NCBI GenBank assembly: GCA_015039365.1
Contig: WION01000023.1
Location: 124,001 to 188,000, forward strand
Reading direction: 5' to 3'
Length of the DNA stretch: 64,000 nucleotides
Origin: Amanita rubescens
Taxonomy: Eukaryota > Basidiomycota > Agaricomycetes > Agaricales > Amanitaceae
This document shows, one piece after another, positions 11,641 through 23,621 of the stretch (position 1 is its first letter; each line of letters starts with the position of its first letter). The notes beneath the pieces are model-generated. The model was given only the letters and a program-made list of their open reading frames with translations, did no database searches and was not told the DNA's origin. Made by a program: the position numbers and the translations under genes.

Positions 11641-14600
11641 CTACCAGTCGTGGTGATCGTCCTGATGCAGAAAATGATCATCGGAAGTAACTTTGATGAC
11701 TTCGTAAGCAATGTCAAAAGCTTCCTCCTCCTGTTCTTCATCATCGTCCTCCTCGTCCTCGTCCTCGTCATCACCCTCATCCTCCTCATCCTCCTCATCC
11801 TCAGCATTGTCTTCGTCAATATGAATATCACTGGAGGTTTCGTCACGTGATTCCACAGATACGGTGGGCAGGTGGATACTCCGCCCTTTCGTTACTTGTC
11901 CCGTGAACTTGGAGTTCTTCGCCAACTTAGCGAAGCGTGTAGAATGTGTGGTATTAGCCCGGCCTCGCTCAAGTCGGTAAAGAGCTATTTGATGCACTAG
12001 CAACGGATTCGTTTGTGCTAGAGAACTCTCTTTCGCCCGTAGGAAAGTTGTCTCGTCAGCGATGTAAGTAACGACTCGGCGAATCTCAACGTTTAGCCGG
12101 TCAATCTCTTCTCGCACACGTTGCATTCTGAAGTATTGATCACGGATGACCCTGATTGTCTGAGAAGCCCATGGTTTCTGATGAACATCATCCCGGGTAT
12201 CACGGAGGAGGTCAAAATCGGCCAGGAATGCGTAATTGACAATGTCGTCCCAGGTGAGTTGGGGCGCAAGGGGGGTGCGGGCAGCCGCGGCCGTGTTGTA
12301 CTTCTCAAGCGCGGCCTTGATAGCCTTCGATCTTGCTTTCAGAGCATTTGCAATGTGTCGTCGTAGCTTATAACCTGGAACATATATTAGGACGAAATTG
12401 ATTACAGTTCTAGCTGAACTTACAGGTTTGAGACATATTCATCTTTGAGAGTTCGAAAAGCCGCGCTACAACCAAACTTTTGAGCTTGTCGACGGCTCTT
12501 TGGTACTCACGAAGTGTAACTTTTTCTGCCGCCGCTTTCCATTGCGTTGAGCCCGGCTCCCATCGTTGCATGACATGCAGTTTCGCTTCAAGCTCATGGA
12601 CACGTTTAAGGCAATTGTCCCGCTTCTCAATGTCATGGCGACGCTTCGTTTCGGTGGATTTCGTGTAGTCGCGCTGGCCAATATTGCTGGGAGTAGTGTT
12701 GTAGAAGATGGCTCCTTTATCAAGTTCTTCTCTGGAGATCGTTTAGCGGGGATGCTAGCATCGAAGCACAGGTTACATACTGGCATTTATAGAATTCAAC
12801 AAGAGATTGGTAATACTCCATCTCAAGCATTTCCTCCGGCGGCTCCGATAATAACTGGCTTAAATAAGCCTTTTCCTCGGCTAGCCACGTAGTGAAGACA
12901 GTCGGGTCTGTTATTCCATGTTGTTCCATCATTTTTTGTAAGAGAGGTTCCGACTGTAAAATCCCCAAAGCTTGCTTGTAATTATCCACGAGAAACTTGC
13001 CTGTCAAAGATTGTGTTTATTTGATAGAGAAATAAATTAAACAGAGACGATCTTACTTAGGCTGGCATACGTTTCGTAATTATCCACGTGCTGCATGTAA
13101 TTCACAATAGATTGTTGCCGATGGAAGACACTTGCGTAGCGAACCGATGCCGCAAGTGCGTTTGACTTTGAGAAAAACCGTTCACAACCTTCCAAGTCTT
13201 CGAGGCCTAAGCCTTCAACGTATGTCGCCAAATGCGACAACTGACATATTCGTCCATGCGCGTGTCCATGGAACGATCCGACAAGCGATCGGAAGTTGAG
13301 CTCAGTGGCTAAATCGCCCAACGGGCTAGTCTTCACTGTTGTTCCAAACTTGCATCCAATATCGTAACTGATACAGAGATCAGGGCCAAACGCTTGAAGG
13401 AGGACGTTGGTGATTGCTAATGGGTACTTAGCACTAGATAGATAATTAGCTTAAAAATGTGGAAGAAATTGGCCACTTACAGTGAGGTCATTACACTCCC
13501 CCCCCCCTTACCCATAGGAATCCTATAGGATTCTGATACATATGGTTGTCAGCCATTTTGGCTGAGAAATCCTACTTCATTCCAATGAGAGTCCTATTGG
13601 AGTTATTGGACTTTAATAGGAGTGAATAGGACTCATCCTATGGGAGTTTAATAAGAGTTTAATCAGACTATGCATAAATACAGTAGAAAGACATGTAGTA
13701 TTGCTATTTTGAGCTTGTTTGTATATATTTACATATATTTGAAAGTGGTAGGTGCTGTGGGCTCCACTTCTGATGTTTAAATACCTCTAGAAACAGTGCT
13801 GAAAGCACCAAAACCCTCTTAAAAAATCTAAAAAAATGTTGAAAAATACCCAAAAATTATGTAGTGCTAATATTTGTATTTGTTTATATTTGTTTATATG
13901 TTTGGTGGAAAATGGAGAATATTCAGCTTCTTTCACCACATTTGTTAGGATGTTTGAGAATGGACATGTGTGACAGGGGTGTGTGACATGTTTGTGACAT
14001 GCCTCAAACAATCTGCAAAAAAATGCCTAAAAAATTGTGGTCAAATGTGCAGGAATGAACATGCCAAACAAGACTAAATTTCAAAAGTCTTAAAATATAT
14101 GGAAAAATCAATGTGATTAGGCTGAGTCATACATATATCACAATGCTATGTGGAAACCAGCATTAGCAGTGGCCACATTGCCATTGTCACATTTCCACTT
14201 GACACCTAAATTGTGAGAAAACTAGTACCTCTGGTAACACTGCTGGTATGTATATAGCCTATACTTGTGAACATGAGCCTCAGGTGCACTTTGAGATACA
14301 TAGTTATTCCAAGGTTAAATGTAATGAGGCTGAGTCTTATGTGACCCAAGCCCTGCAAGATGTTTTAACACAACTTTAACACCACTGCAGTGGCAAGCAC
14401 CACATGTCAAGGTGGACCATGCTGTGAGAAGCAAAGGAAACATGTGATGGCTCTGATCCTAGTCACATAATCCTGGTTGTCCTTGAGTTGGATTTGCCAC
14501 TTGGTGGCCCATAGTCTCCAAATTAGTTGTTTCTCTCATTTAACTGGGCATGTTTACTAAATTGTAGACAATTGTTGAGAGGTGGAAGTTGACAATTACC

Positions 14601-17600
14601 ATGTCAGCCACCATTAAAGAGTCACTGATCTGTTTATGGTATGGACTCCCAAATTATGCACACCTGATTGGTTGGACAGGCCCACTTATTTTTCTACTTA
14701 CTCATTTTACTATATGTATGGTTGACTAATTCAGTGTGTCATTGTTCTCTTGATTATGGAGTTCAATACATATGTTTTTAGTGTGGATGTTTAGTAGGCT
14801 GGTTGTCATTATGCTGCTAACAACTACTCACCACCATGTGATCACCAGATAACCAACATAACCAACAACTTGTCTCTGCTCCCAGTTCTGAGTCCTCCCC
14901 TAGTTGAAACTTGACTTCAATACATACATAGTAGCCACAAATCCTCATAACCACAACCTTCTCACATTTGTTCATGACCTCTGACAACTCTCTCTGCAAT
15001 GTCATAGGTGATTGATGGCCACTGTTGCCAGCAACAACAGTGGCCACATTGTGGAAATTGATCATGACACAACCACTGGATCTGATTCATACTAAGTGTT
15101 ATGATCACGTCAATCTCCACCTACGATGTGTCCACGCTAAGAGCGCTTTGACAAAGTAGACTAAGTCCAACAGACAAGTCAAACAATAGGTGAACGAATA
15201 AGCTAAGTGATAAGACGACTAGAAAGAGTCTTATCCTTGAGAGCGATAAATGAACGGAGTAGAAACGACGTTCTTTAGGCGAGATGAGGTGATATTGACA
15301 AAGACAAACTAAGTCGAACTTAGGGTTCAACGTTACAGTACATCGGTTTATATACATGTACAGAAACACAGCCGTATCGTAAGTAGAACAAAGGTGATAG
15401 CAAGTATAGGTAAAACAGGAGGCATAGGGGATGGTACGCGTATGAACAAGGGGCTGGGCATAGGGCAAACGGAATGGGGATCGATAAGAAAACGAGGTAG
15501 TCCGTTTGATGAACATAATGGGAATGTGACGAAGGGATAAGCATATACGAAAAAGTAAGCATGTCCGACGTGTCATGTAATCATAATGTAGGAGTCCATA
15601 CCGTGTTTGTAACACTAAGTGGCAATCTCTACACTGCAACTGCACATGGAGCCCACTTTTGGCATGCAGGTAGAGTTGATCATGTTGGCCTTGACCCATA
15701 GGTGACTACATCCACTACTGTTGACCTCTGAAGCAATTACTCACTGTTGAACAAGTCACTGCAAGTGATTGACTTCTGCTACCATTGAACCATCAGCAAC
15801 CTCAACTTCCTACAACAGACCAAACTACACTGACTATCACATCACCAGAAATCCTTGACTGAATTGTGTTGCATTGTGGCTTTGCAAGTGGTCATGGCAC
15901 ATGGAATGGTGATGGTGACATAATTCTTGCATGTTGTTGATGAAATGAGTTTTGGCATTTTTAATTATTTTTACTTGTCAATTCTCTCAGACTTGTCTGA
16001 AAAAATGTATTTTGCAAATATCTCAAGTTTGGCTTTATTTGGTCCCCAAATCCCTACATGCCCTAGATCACATGATTTTTCTGCATTTTTAAAGTATTTT
16101 TGAGATTTTATTGCAAGCATAAATAACACCAAACAATACCAAACAACAATCCACAGCCCCTCCAAACTCATACCTTCAAAAAATGCTGTCAAATGATGCC
16201 CATATTGTTTATTTTGTGCAAACAAACATAAACAAATGCAAATATCTACTTTGGGAACATTTTTAGCATTTTTCAAAATCTTATCAGATTGTTATCAGAA
16301 TCCTATAGGAATCCCTGATTCCTATAGGACTCTTATCATACTGGGGGGGGAGTGTAAAGTACTGCTTACAGTTCACCGCTGCGGACCATGTCGGCTACCA
16401 GCAAAACAAACCCATGGCGACACAGTGCCAAGAAAACCCCCGTTTCATCAAAGACTCCCCACATGCGGGAGGTGAGATCGTCATCCATGTTGGTCCATCG
16501 GCTTGAACAGGTGCCCTGTTCCTCGTTGCCTTGCTGGTGTAAAATTTAGTCATATACTATAGAAGTGAGATTCCAATGACTTACAGAACGAAGCGCTCCA
16601 CGTTTCTTTGGAAGAACTTCTTTTGCCCATTTGTCGACCTCCTCTCGCGATATATAATAATCGCCAGGAGCCCTTCGTGAATCTGGAAGAGCGTAGCGGT
16701 CCCTCCGTACATCTGCTTCATTTTTGGCCCCCCCAGTTCTCCGCAGCCGCTTCAACGAGTTGTTGCCGTCCATAGTAACCAAAGTCTTGAAAATAAGGTC
16801 CTTTTCGTCATGGAGCTTATACGAGCAAGCAGGACATGTATTTTTCACGCGCCACAGCGGGCGGTTGCGCTGTAAGGCCTCTAAGACCTTATTTCGAACT
16901 CTTTCAAGTATATGCAGGTATAAATCAAGGCAAATTGAAAAAACGGTGCTGTAATAGGGTTTATAGGGTAGCTGCTTTGTATTTAGCATTAACTTATGCA
17001 GCAGGACGAATGACTTACTGCCTGCATATCCATTATCCCTTTTATGAACGACTGACGCGCAAGATGGGGGCAACGGCATTGTAAGTTCCGATACAACTCC
17101 AGTAGATGCGTCGAAAATGCGTATTTAGGTCTAAATGGAGCACTTGGTATCATGCCTTGACGCACTAAAGCCGCCGAAATGTATTCATCGCTTCGTACCA
17201 TAGAGTACTGAGCGTCGTATGTCCCTAAAGTAAATCAGTATACAGAACAGTAGAAAAGCGATGAAAACGTACTATGAGTATCAAACAAGATGATGTTACC
17301 CATCCCTTCCGGTTCCTCAATAAACGAAGCAGAAACTTTTTCAGGATCGTCTTCCCCTTTCATCTGATAGCTCCACTTCTCGTAAGAGTGCACGATTGCA
17401 TCCATTTGTGCCATAAACGCGGAGGTACGTTTTTCCGTTCTATCCCTTCTATTACTTCTGTCCTTTGTGGTACGACGCCTTGCCCGCAATTAGGTGAAGC
17501 TCTTTTTCATCCATCGTGAGCGCTCACCTGGATTGCTTCAAATCATCGTTTATCAACTCGAAAATTTCACCACCTGCGTGGCTCAAGTCAATGGGATGGG

Positions 17601-17932
17601 ATCCATCAAGAACACCCTCGGCCATATGAGAATCCATCTCAAAATCCATGTCAACGTCTATGAAACCATCAGATTGGGCATCGGCGGCATCAAAAGAGTT
17701 CAGATCCATGGATCCTATTAAATGCCATTAATGATTAAGTGAGTAACATCAAAAATATGTAGTACAACATACCTGTTCCACTATGCTCAGTACGCTGTAC
17801 GCGCCAAGCAGTATTCTTCTCGATTTCCTGGTTAACTTGCTTACGGCCCACTGCCTGGCCATGCTGGCACATCACAACACCGCCCTGGCCATAGTTACGG
17901 AATCTCTTAGAAGATAGAGACCCCTTTTTCAT
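11641..17932 (-). CDS. KDZ transposase of T, multi-exon, apparently complete
   Basis: It reads from the start at 17932 to the stop at 11641 and encodes the transposase that would mobilise T. Landmarks in order: N-terminal GQGGVVMCQHG; a region with EKWSYQMKG; a cysteine pair CPACSYKL followed by MDGNNSLKR; then MWGVFDETGVF, CRHGFVLLVADMVRSGEL, AKYPLA, YDIGCKFG, LVGSFHGHAHGRICQL, TYVEGLGLEDLEGCERFFS and RYASVFHRQQ. These are the conserved KDZ core motifs, and I see no missing catalytic block. The C-terminal part has KWTxx-type and EIDRLNVEIRRVV motifs and a strongly acidic tail (near 11720-11830). Introns are about 50 nt, except one (13434-16369, 2936 nt) that holds E2. Joining GEL to AKYPL across that intron restores the frame exactly. 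The 3' end lies about 100 bp from the left TIR. Confidence 0.88.
13476..13483. repeat. Target-site duplication of E2, left copy
   Basis: CTTACAGT, matched at 16365-16372. On the minus strand it reads ACTGTAAG, the exon-intron junction of the transposase gene. Confidence 0.9.
13484..16364. mobile_element. E2: non-autonomous hAT-like element in a transposase intron
   Basis: The left end is GAGGTCATTACACTCCCCCC and the right end is GGGGAGTGTAAAGTACTG. It is flanked by 8-bp direct repeats (13476-13483, 16365-16372). Subterminal zones carry CCTATAGGA-type palindromic blocks. It has no transposase ORF; the open frames inside are AT-rich spacers or belong to a nested solo LTR. The interior shares blocks with E1 and E3, such as TTGCAAATATCTCAAGTTTGGC. 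It is 2881 bp long. Confidence 0.88.
15097..15614. mobile_element. Solo LTR of a retrotransposon nested in E2
   Basis: It begins TGTTA and ends TAACA, the canonical TG...CA form with short inverted ends. It is flanked by the 5-bp direct repeat CTAAG (15092-15096 and 15615-15619), as expected from retroviral-type integration. Composition changes sharply from the AT-rich surroundings. A TATA-like TATATAAAC lies on the minus strand near 15345-15355. No gag, pol or second LTR is present, so recombination between LTRs is the likely origin. Length is 518 bp. Confidence 0.8.
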
Positions 17933-18639
17933 GGCGGGCGCTTGAACGCGTGGTTAACCGTCGTGAGCTGGCATGTGTGACACATGGCATGTCACACATC
18001 CCGATTAGTACGATCTGCCTCTTACCGATTTGATCAGCGTGCGGCCCAAATCTACTGTATTTCCACAGGTAAATCCATTTGAAGTTTAATCAGCATACAC
18101 TGATACTAGTAGCGTGGGCTAGCGTGGGCTGGTGTGCGGCGAAATCGGGCCGAGACTGATTTGGATCTTATCACGCCTTGCCATCAGCGGCTACACGGCT
18201 AGGTGAGAAAAACCTAAAAAAGCGCCTGAGATCGCATCTATTAGCACAATATTTATTACACATCATTCTGCCAATAAATTGACCTTAATATCGGATTTTT
18301 TTGAATTGTTGTTATAATGTCTGAACCCTGACCATCAGCCCGATGTTTGCTTAGATACCAATTATATATATCTTGATGATGTCTCCCTGATATCCGTCGG
18401 TAGGATGTCTGCCAAACATCTGATCGAGGATGTCCTCTGGGTGTTTTCCTCAGATGTCGCCCAGGGCTTCCCACGATGTTTATATGGGCTGTCCGTCAGG
18501 TTATACATATACTCCTTGACTTTACTCAGAAAATCAAGACATTCCCTATATTCAACACATACTATATCTTTAGTTTCCCTTTGTTATTTGCTTTTAACGT
18601 GAAATCGGTGAGATGCATCAACATAAAAAATATTGTTAT

Positions 18640-18708
18640 TGGCAAGAATCGAACCCTAAGCCATAGACAAATAACTCACGCCCCAACCACTCAACCATAA
18701 TGGTACGT
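18640..18708 (-). other. Degenerate tRNA-like sequence (possible SINE head)
   Basis: On the minus strand there is an A-box-like TGGTTGAGTGG (complement of 18688-18698) and a B-box-like GGTTCGATTCT (complement of 18647-18657) at normal tRNA spacing. The acceptor and T stems do not pair properly, so this is not a working tRNA. It may be a tRNA-derived SINE fragment or a decayed tRNA. Confidence 0.35.
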
Positions 18709-18892
18709 GTAATTGTCAGCAGCTAATCTCTTATATACCCAAATTGAGCGCCCCAATACTGACGATAACTTGTGCGCTATGTATGCTTGCTTCCAGCACG
18801 TTACCAATGCAATAATCTTGTTGAGCCAGTATTGAGCCACACACTGTGACACAGACTCCGCGTTCCATGCACGCTCTTACGACAGAAAATCA

Positions 18893-18937
18893 CAAAGTCC
18901 ATTGTTTGGTAGGCGACCAAACAATGAATGGACTTTG
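18893..18937. repeat. Hairpin with two 9-bp stem segments
   Basis: CAAAGTCCA (18893-18901) pairs with TGGACTTTG (18929-18937). TTGTTTGGT (18902-18910) pairs with ACCAAACAA (18916-18924). There is a 4-nt bulge and a 5-nt loop. It may be a small palindromic insertion. Confidence 0.8.
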
Positions 18938-19969
18938 CCCCCTACCGCCATCACACCTGCCGTCGCTCCCTAGCCACACATTGCCTCCCAACCGGCAACC
19001 ACTCACCCAACGCGCTCAGCATTGACCACCACTGACACTACTAGTGCAGAGCGCGCATGCGCAGGAACCCCAGCCATTGCCGATGACGAGGTATGTCTCG
19101 ACTATATGCACATAATGCTCGTCAACTTACCCCTCCATTCCCAGAAAAGCTTCACCATTCTCTGAACCATGTTATGCCTAGCCCACCATTAGCAGCCATT
19201 CTAAGCAGCCAAGCTGCCACAGTCACTTGTTTTATCATACTGCATAGAGTATAGTTTCCCAGTACAAGTAGTGCCGTAGATCGCTAGTGACCCCAATATA
19301 ATGTTTTATGAGTACTGCCAGTGGAAATGTATAATATCATAAATGGAATACGAGCAAAGCAATAATATTATACCAGCATCGTCGACAGGATATCAAGGAT
19401 GGGATGTCCCTATAACATCACATGGGTCACATATTTTTGGCTATACTCAGATGTCATATAGACATCTTCCTGACGATGTGCCATTGAGCCAATCCTAACA
19501 TTTATTTAATGCCGTGACACTATTCAGATTCTCTCCGACTTTACAGCATTTGTATAAGATCGGAAAAAATTGATCGCCGGGCACATGCGATGTGTTATAT
19601 AATCTGGGCTCATTACGAGGTCGTCACAATATTTTCATTAAAATATCTATTCTGCATCACGTTCACCCTGCCGTGTAACTGAGCGGTGTAGTGTAGAAAA
19701 CTGGTCATGGGAGACTGGTTTCCACCTTACTTCAGCGCTACTTCTTTTTCTTTCATACTTTTTTCCATTGCCATTTTTGCATTCCCACTCGTCTTTCCAT
19801 CATTTGAGACACTAAGCTGTAACGCTTGTTTTTCAGTTGTACTTGTTTTCCGTGCAAGTTGCAGAGACAATAGAGACAATATGACATAAATTCAAAAAAA
19901 AACAAAACATGGTACTACCTCTCGGACTGATCTATCGACTACTACATAACCGTACGAACAATTGACTGA

Positions 19970-21318
19970 TCAAATCCTGTGGATTTGATTTGCCTCGGAA
20001 AGCCTAGCAAATGTACGTAAAGCATCAACCTCTCCAAACACCCGTCGAATGAGAGCATCAGGCGCCAAACCCAGCGCATCGTCTGCAGCCATACTGATTT
20101 ATTCGTTAGTTACAAGAGATTTGTTTTGGACAGGGAAATACACACATATCCGCGTAGACACCAGGGCGCTCTCCATGGAGAACTAAATAGTATGGAGTTC
20201 CCCCAAGAATCAAAGGGTACGAAAACGTTGGGCTGGGGCTGTCCCTAGGAAGCTCCGGATCCTGGGTGGGCGCAGGCATAGCACCTGGCGTGGGAGCAGC
20301 TGTGGGCAAGAGCGCCGGCGCCGGTGTAACGTACCGATTCCGGTTACGTTGTGCAGCAGGCATCCGCGGCCCGATATTCCGACATCGGAGATATCCGTCG
20401 GAGCATTCCGACGCACTTAAACCTTTGCGCCTCGACACCCGTACACGATGCCAAGGGCTCAACCCGCCGACTCGACATATTCATACAGCAAGGCAATCCG
20501 CATACGCGCACGGACCATCGGAGGAGCTCAGGATGATTGCGGTGAGTGCGCCTCGTGCATATTAGTTTATATACAGCTTCATTGTACTGTATGGACATCG
20601 AATATACTGCCCTTCACTCCTCCGCATCCGTTTGATATCTCTCCGTCGCAACTTCGTTGCACTCACGTTCCTTTACGTCGCGGGTTCACTCCGTCACCGT
20701 CGTACGTCTTCGCACTTGTCCGACTTCGTTCCGTCGCGACGCATCTTCGTCGGACTTGCGTCCGTTTGCATTGCGGGTTTACTCCGTCACCGTCGAACCC
20801 TCCGTCTCCGTACTCTGTACGGTTCCCCTTTGTTAGCCTTTCCTTCGGACCCCTTTGGGCGGACAAGTACATCGCACGCCCTTCTCACACGTTTCACCGG
20901 CATAGATGCCGAGGCACGCGTTGCAGTAGATGCTGCAGTAGGTGGAGCAGGAGGTGAAGTGCGTGTCGAAGTACGCGCCGAAGTGCGTGGCGCAGATGAA
21001 GTAGCACTGGGTGGCACTCTGCGTTGCAAGAACGCAATCCAATCATTATACGAAGCCTCAGCTTCGGAACGGCTGTGAAACCCTTTGTACGCATTGCCAG
21101 ATATCCCGTTCACCGAATGATGTGTCATATACCTTCAAATGCATTACTGAATACCGCTCATGTGAAATAGGGATAACATACCAAGTGTTAAATACGCCTG
21201 TGTCGCGGCCGCGATATACGACGTAGCAGGAAAATTTTCCTCGCTGATTAAAGATCGTGGTGCCCAGGTATTCACGTAGCTGCTGAATTTCATCCCTTAT
21301 GTTAAGGCTGGCCATCAT
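19970..21318 (-). CDS. Protein with two RNase H1 N-terminal (Cauli_VI)-like domains
   Basis: It starts at 21318 or at the adjacent Met at 21315 and stops at 19970-19972. Exon 1 ends with CYVVYRGRDTGVFNTW, the start of an RNase H1-N / Cauli_VI-type fold. After an intron (donor GTATGT near 21182) the domain finishes with SGNAYKGFHSRSEAEASY. A linker rich in Ser, Thr, Pro and Arg follows, then a proline-rich stretch (PTAAPTPGAMPAPTQDPE) and a second related segment, YYLVLHGERPGVYAD. That segment continues through a short intron to a C-terminal region containing DALIRRVFGEVDALRTF. Such domains bind RNA-DNA hybrids or dsRNA in RNase H1 and occur in many basidiomycete proteins of unknown role. The middle exon borders (20470-20640) are uncertain. 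It lies inside T, so it may be transposon cargo. Confidence 0.5.
20640..20830. repeat. Two-copy tandem repeat of about 92 bp
   Basis: The block GGGTTCACTCCGTCACCGTCG near 20688 (one base off) recurs near 20779 as GGGTTTACTCCGTCACCGTCG, with related CGTCGCGACG and TTCGTTC blocks between. It lies within or next to the middle of the RNase H1-N-like gene. Confidence 0.7.
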
Positions 21319-22436
21319 CGGGGTACATCAACAAAACCGCTGAAATCTTTTAGCATGTTGCAGAGTGTTACAATGTCACGACCCCATTGTAAGCAATTGC
21401 ATTGGATTGGATTGGGCATTCTTGCCGCGTCAAGATCGTAACGTAGGAATTCCAAGTATTACAATACATTCCAATGTCGCTTGTAACTTATTGTAATGGT
21501 ATCAGATATGGCAATTCTATAGTATACACTGTACCACCCGTTGGATACAATACTTGATAGCAATCAGGGCTTTGATACTAGTAAGGAAGGGTGATCAACA
21601 GAACAGCAAGAACGGAAAGAGGCGTGGGCTGAGAATTTGTACGGCCGGTGGACACACTGACTGTTAGTGTTGTCTGCTTTGTCACCTTACTGGATGTCGT
21701 GATGGTTGCAATGATTTTGCGGTGCGTAGTAGGTAAAGCGTTAGCAACTGTAATAGTCAGATTTCGTCGTCAATGGAGAAATAAATAAAGCCATACGCTC
21801 ATAGCTCGGCATATCCCTCATCTGAATCATTATCCTCCTCAGGCTCTTCCTCCGAGTTCGCGTCCACGTCTTATCGGCTTCTTGATTATCTTCTTCCTCT
21901 TCCTCGTCATCGGAAATCTCTCTGTCATTGTTGCTCTCGAAGCCAATTCTATTTTTAAGAGTGAAGAATGTGTCATCGTTAGTACTCCTGTCCAAAAGGG
22001 ATGTATACGCACTGTTTTCTAATGGCCGTTGTGAATAATCCGGAGTACTTACTATAAGCTCAAGACCCTGTAGCTTGAACCTGATTTTCAACCGGAAAAG
22101 CCCTCTCGAAAAAAGAAGAAAAAAAATCGGAAAGGCGGCAGAGGAAGGTGGTAAACCAGTGGAGAAGCCGAGGAAAAAGAAAGGCAAGGGCGTGGAAAGT
22201 TGGAGGGAACCCGGACCTATCAAAGGTGAAAGCAGAGGAACGGAGCTGAGGTGGCGGAGGAAAATGGGAAACCAGTGAAGAAGGCGTGGAAAGTCGGACG
22301 GAGCCCAGACCTATTGAAGGTGAAAGCAGTGCTAGGCACGGAGCCGAGAAGGCAGCAGAGGAAGATGTAAACCAGCGAAGAAGCTGAGGAAAAAGAAAGG
22401 CGAGGGCGTGGATAGCGGAACCCGGACCTATCAAAG
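21319..22436. repeat. Spacer with TGTAA-rich and 110-bp repeats
   Basis: 21350-21520 is rich in ATTGTAA, TTACAAT and ATTGCAAT blocks, resembling 24470-24720. From about 22095 to 22460 a unit of about 90-120 bp occurs about three times; its marker ACCTATCAAAGGTGAAAGC appears near 22216 and 22426, with a variant at 22308. A Lys/Glu-rich ORF (22075-22278) spans part of it but is probably a translation of the repeat. Confidence 0.55.
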
Positions 22437-23621
22437 GTGAAAGCAGAGGAACGGAGCCGAGAAGAAACCACGGAAGAAGAAGAAAAAGGTAGATGGCGAG
22501 GTTATCACTGCTTTGGAGAGTGGAATGGTTCGATTGAACGTCCAAGATGCGGCCAGTTGAAACGCAGACGTTCTTGTGCCCCGAATGACCTTGAGGGCTG
22601 CATCAGCTTGGATGCCGGCTGTTTGGGTTCGCTTGAAAGCGGTTGGGCCGACGAACCTAAAGCGGACGGTGACGTGGTTCAGGCGCAAATACCGGATTCA
22701 GGGAGAGCGTTGGCGGCCGTCTGCGTTTTGATGGTTGCGGCCGTCATTGTCGGTATGGAAAACCTGGAAAATGGGACTCTGCATGAGTTAAACGAAGAAA
22801 TGAATGATACGGGACAACATACCTTGAAAGAGCCTAGTACTATCGATGCTCAGGTGATCACGGAAGGCGTGCAGTCGATTGCGTTCGACGCCGAGGCCTG
22901 TCTGGCTGATGTTGAACCTCATTTGGACGATCCGGGTGGTTCGCTTATGCTGTGCGCGTTGATTGATGATGAAAATCGCGAAATCTGTTGGCGTAATAAA
23001 CGGTTGGTCAGCGCTAATGAAAATTTTATATTCGATGGAGAAAAAGACGTACTGGGACTGGATTCGATCGTGGATGAGTCCAGGGGGAGTGATAGTCTTG
23101 AAGGACTCAACCCCGATGGTATTTCCATTGAAGACGTACAGAGAAAGTCGAACAGGGCGGTCGTTATCACTGAAAGCGTTTGGGACGTCGGATGGCGTTC
23201 AAGTCCCTGGCATTACGTAGTGAACAATCTGCGTTTGGATGCGTTATGGTGGGTGGTCGCTTTGATAGGATGGCCATATGGATTTGCGCAGGTATTTGAG
23301 GCGAAGAGGGACCCGAACCGATCAATAGACTCTTGGGCGTTGAGCTTTATGGCCGTTGTCAACGCGTTCTTTGGCCTATCTGGTTCTATCAAGTTTTGTT
23401 GGGTCCATTTCGTCGAAGGAGACAAGGAGAGACGAACCTGGTTGTTATTCTGTGTCCTATCTGCCCTTGGATGGTTTGATTTCGTGGTCGCGATCTTGAA
23501 AAGTTTTCTCGTGGATCCCGGTCCTCATCTGCTTGGAAACGAATGCCTTGGGTCATTTGGAATGTTCGCGTTGGCCGTGAAGAAGACTCACCTTGGATTT
23601 ATTGACGTAAGTGTTGTGTAA
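22437..23621 (+). CDS. Putative integral membrane protein, unknown family (cargo of T)
   Basis: An uninterrupted 394-codon ORF. The first 60 residues are charged and partly encoded by the upstream repeat, so the true start may be a later Met. One hydrophobic segment lies near residue 90-105 (LAAVCVLMVAAVIVGM). An acidic soluble region follows, then the C-terminal 130 residues contain four hydrophobic segments suited to membrane spanning (around WWVVALIGWPYGFAQVF, FMAVVNAFFGLSG, LLFCVLSALGWFDFVVAI and FGMFALAV). I do not recognise the family. It lies between the RNase H1-N-like gene and gene X, inside T. Confidence 0.5.
   Translation: MKAEERSREETTEEEEKGRWRGYHCFGEWNGSIERPRCGQLKRRRSCAPNDLEGCISLDAGCLGSLESGWADEPKADGDVVQAQIPDSGRALAAVCVLMVAAVIVGMENLENGTLHELNEEMNDTGQHTLKEPSTIDAQVITEGVQSIAFDAEACLADVEPHLDDPGGSLMLCALIDDENREICWRNKRLVSANENFIFDGEKDVLGLDSIVDESRGSDSLEGLNPDGISIEDVQRKSNRAVVITESVWDVGWRSSPWHYVVNNLRLDALWWVVALIGWPYGFAQVFEAKRDPNRSIDSWALSFMAVVNAFFGLSGSIKFCWVHFVEGDKERRTWLLFCVLSALGWFDFVVAILKSFLVDPGPHLLGNECLGSFGMFALAVKKTHLGFIDVSVV

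Larger units (their letters stand above)
17933..19969. other. Internal spacer of T without a recognised gene
   Basis: It holds the upstream region of the transposase, a tRNA-like relic at 18640-18708, a hairpin at 18893-18937, and scattered GATGTC-containing blocks (18380-18470, 19400-19480). A 60-codon hydrophobic ORF at 19707-19889 is not supported by anything else. I see no convincing coding exon. Confidence 0.5.

Noticed and set aside
15121..15699. 192-codon minus ORF in E2
   Set aside because: It spans the solo LTR and its flank, has no domain, and is best explained as chance within a repeat.
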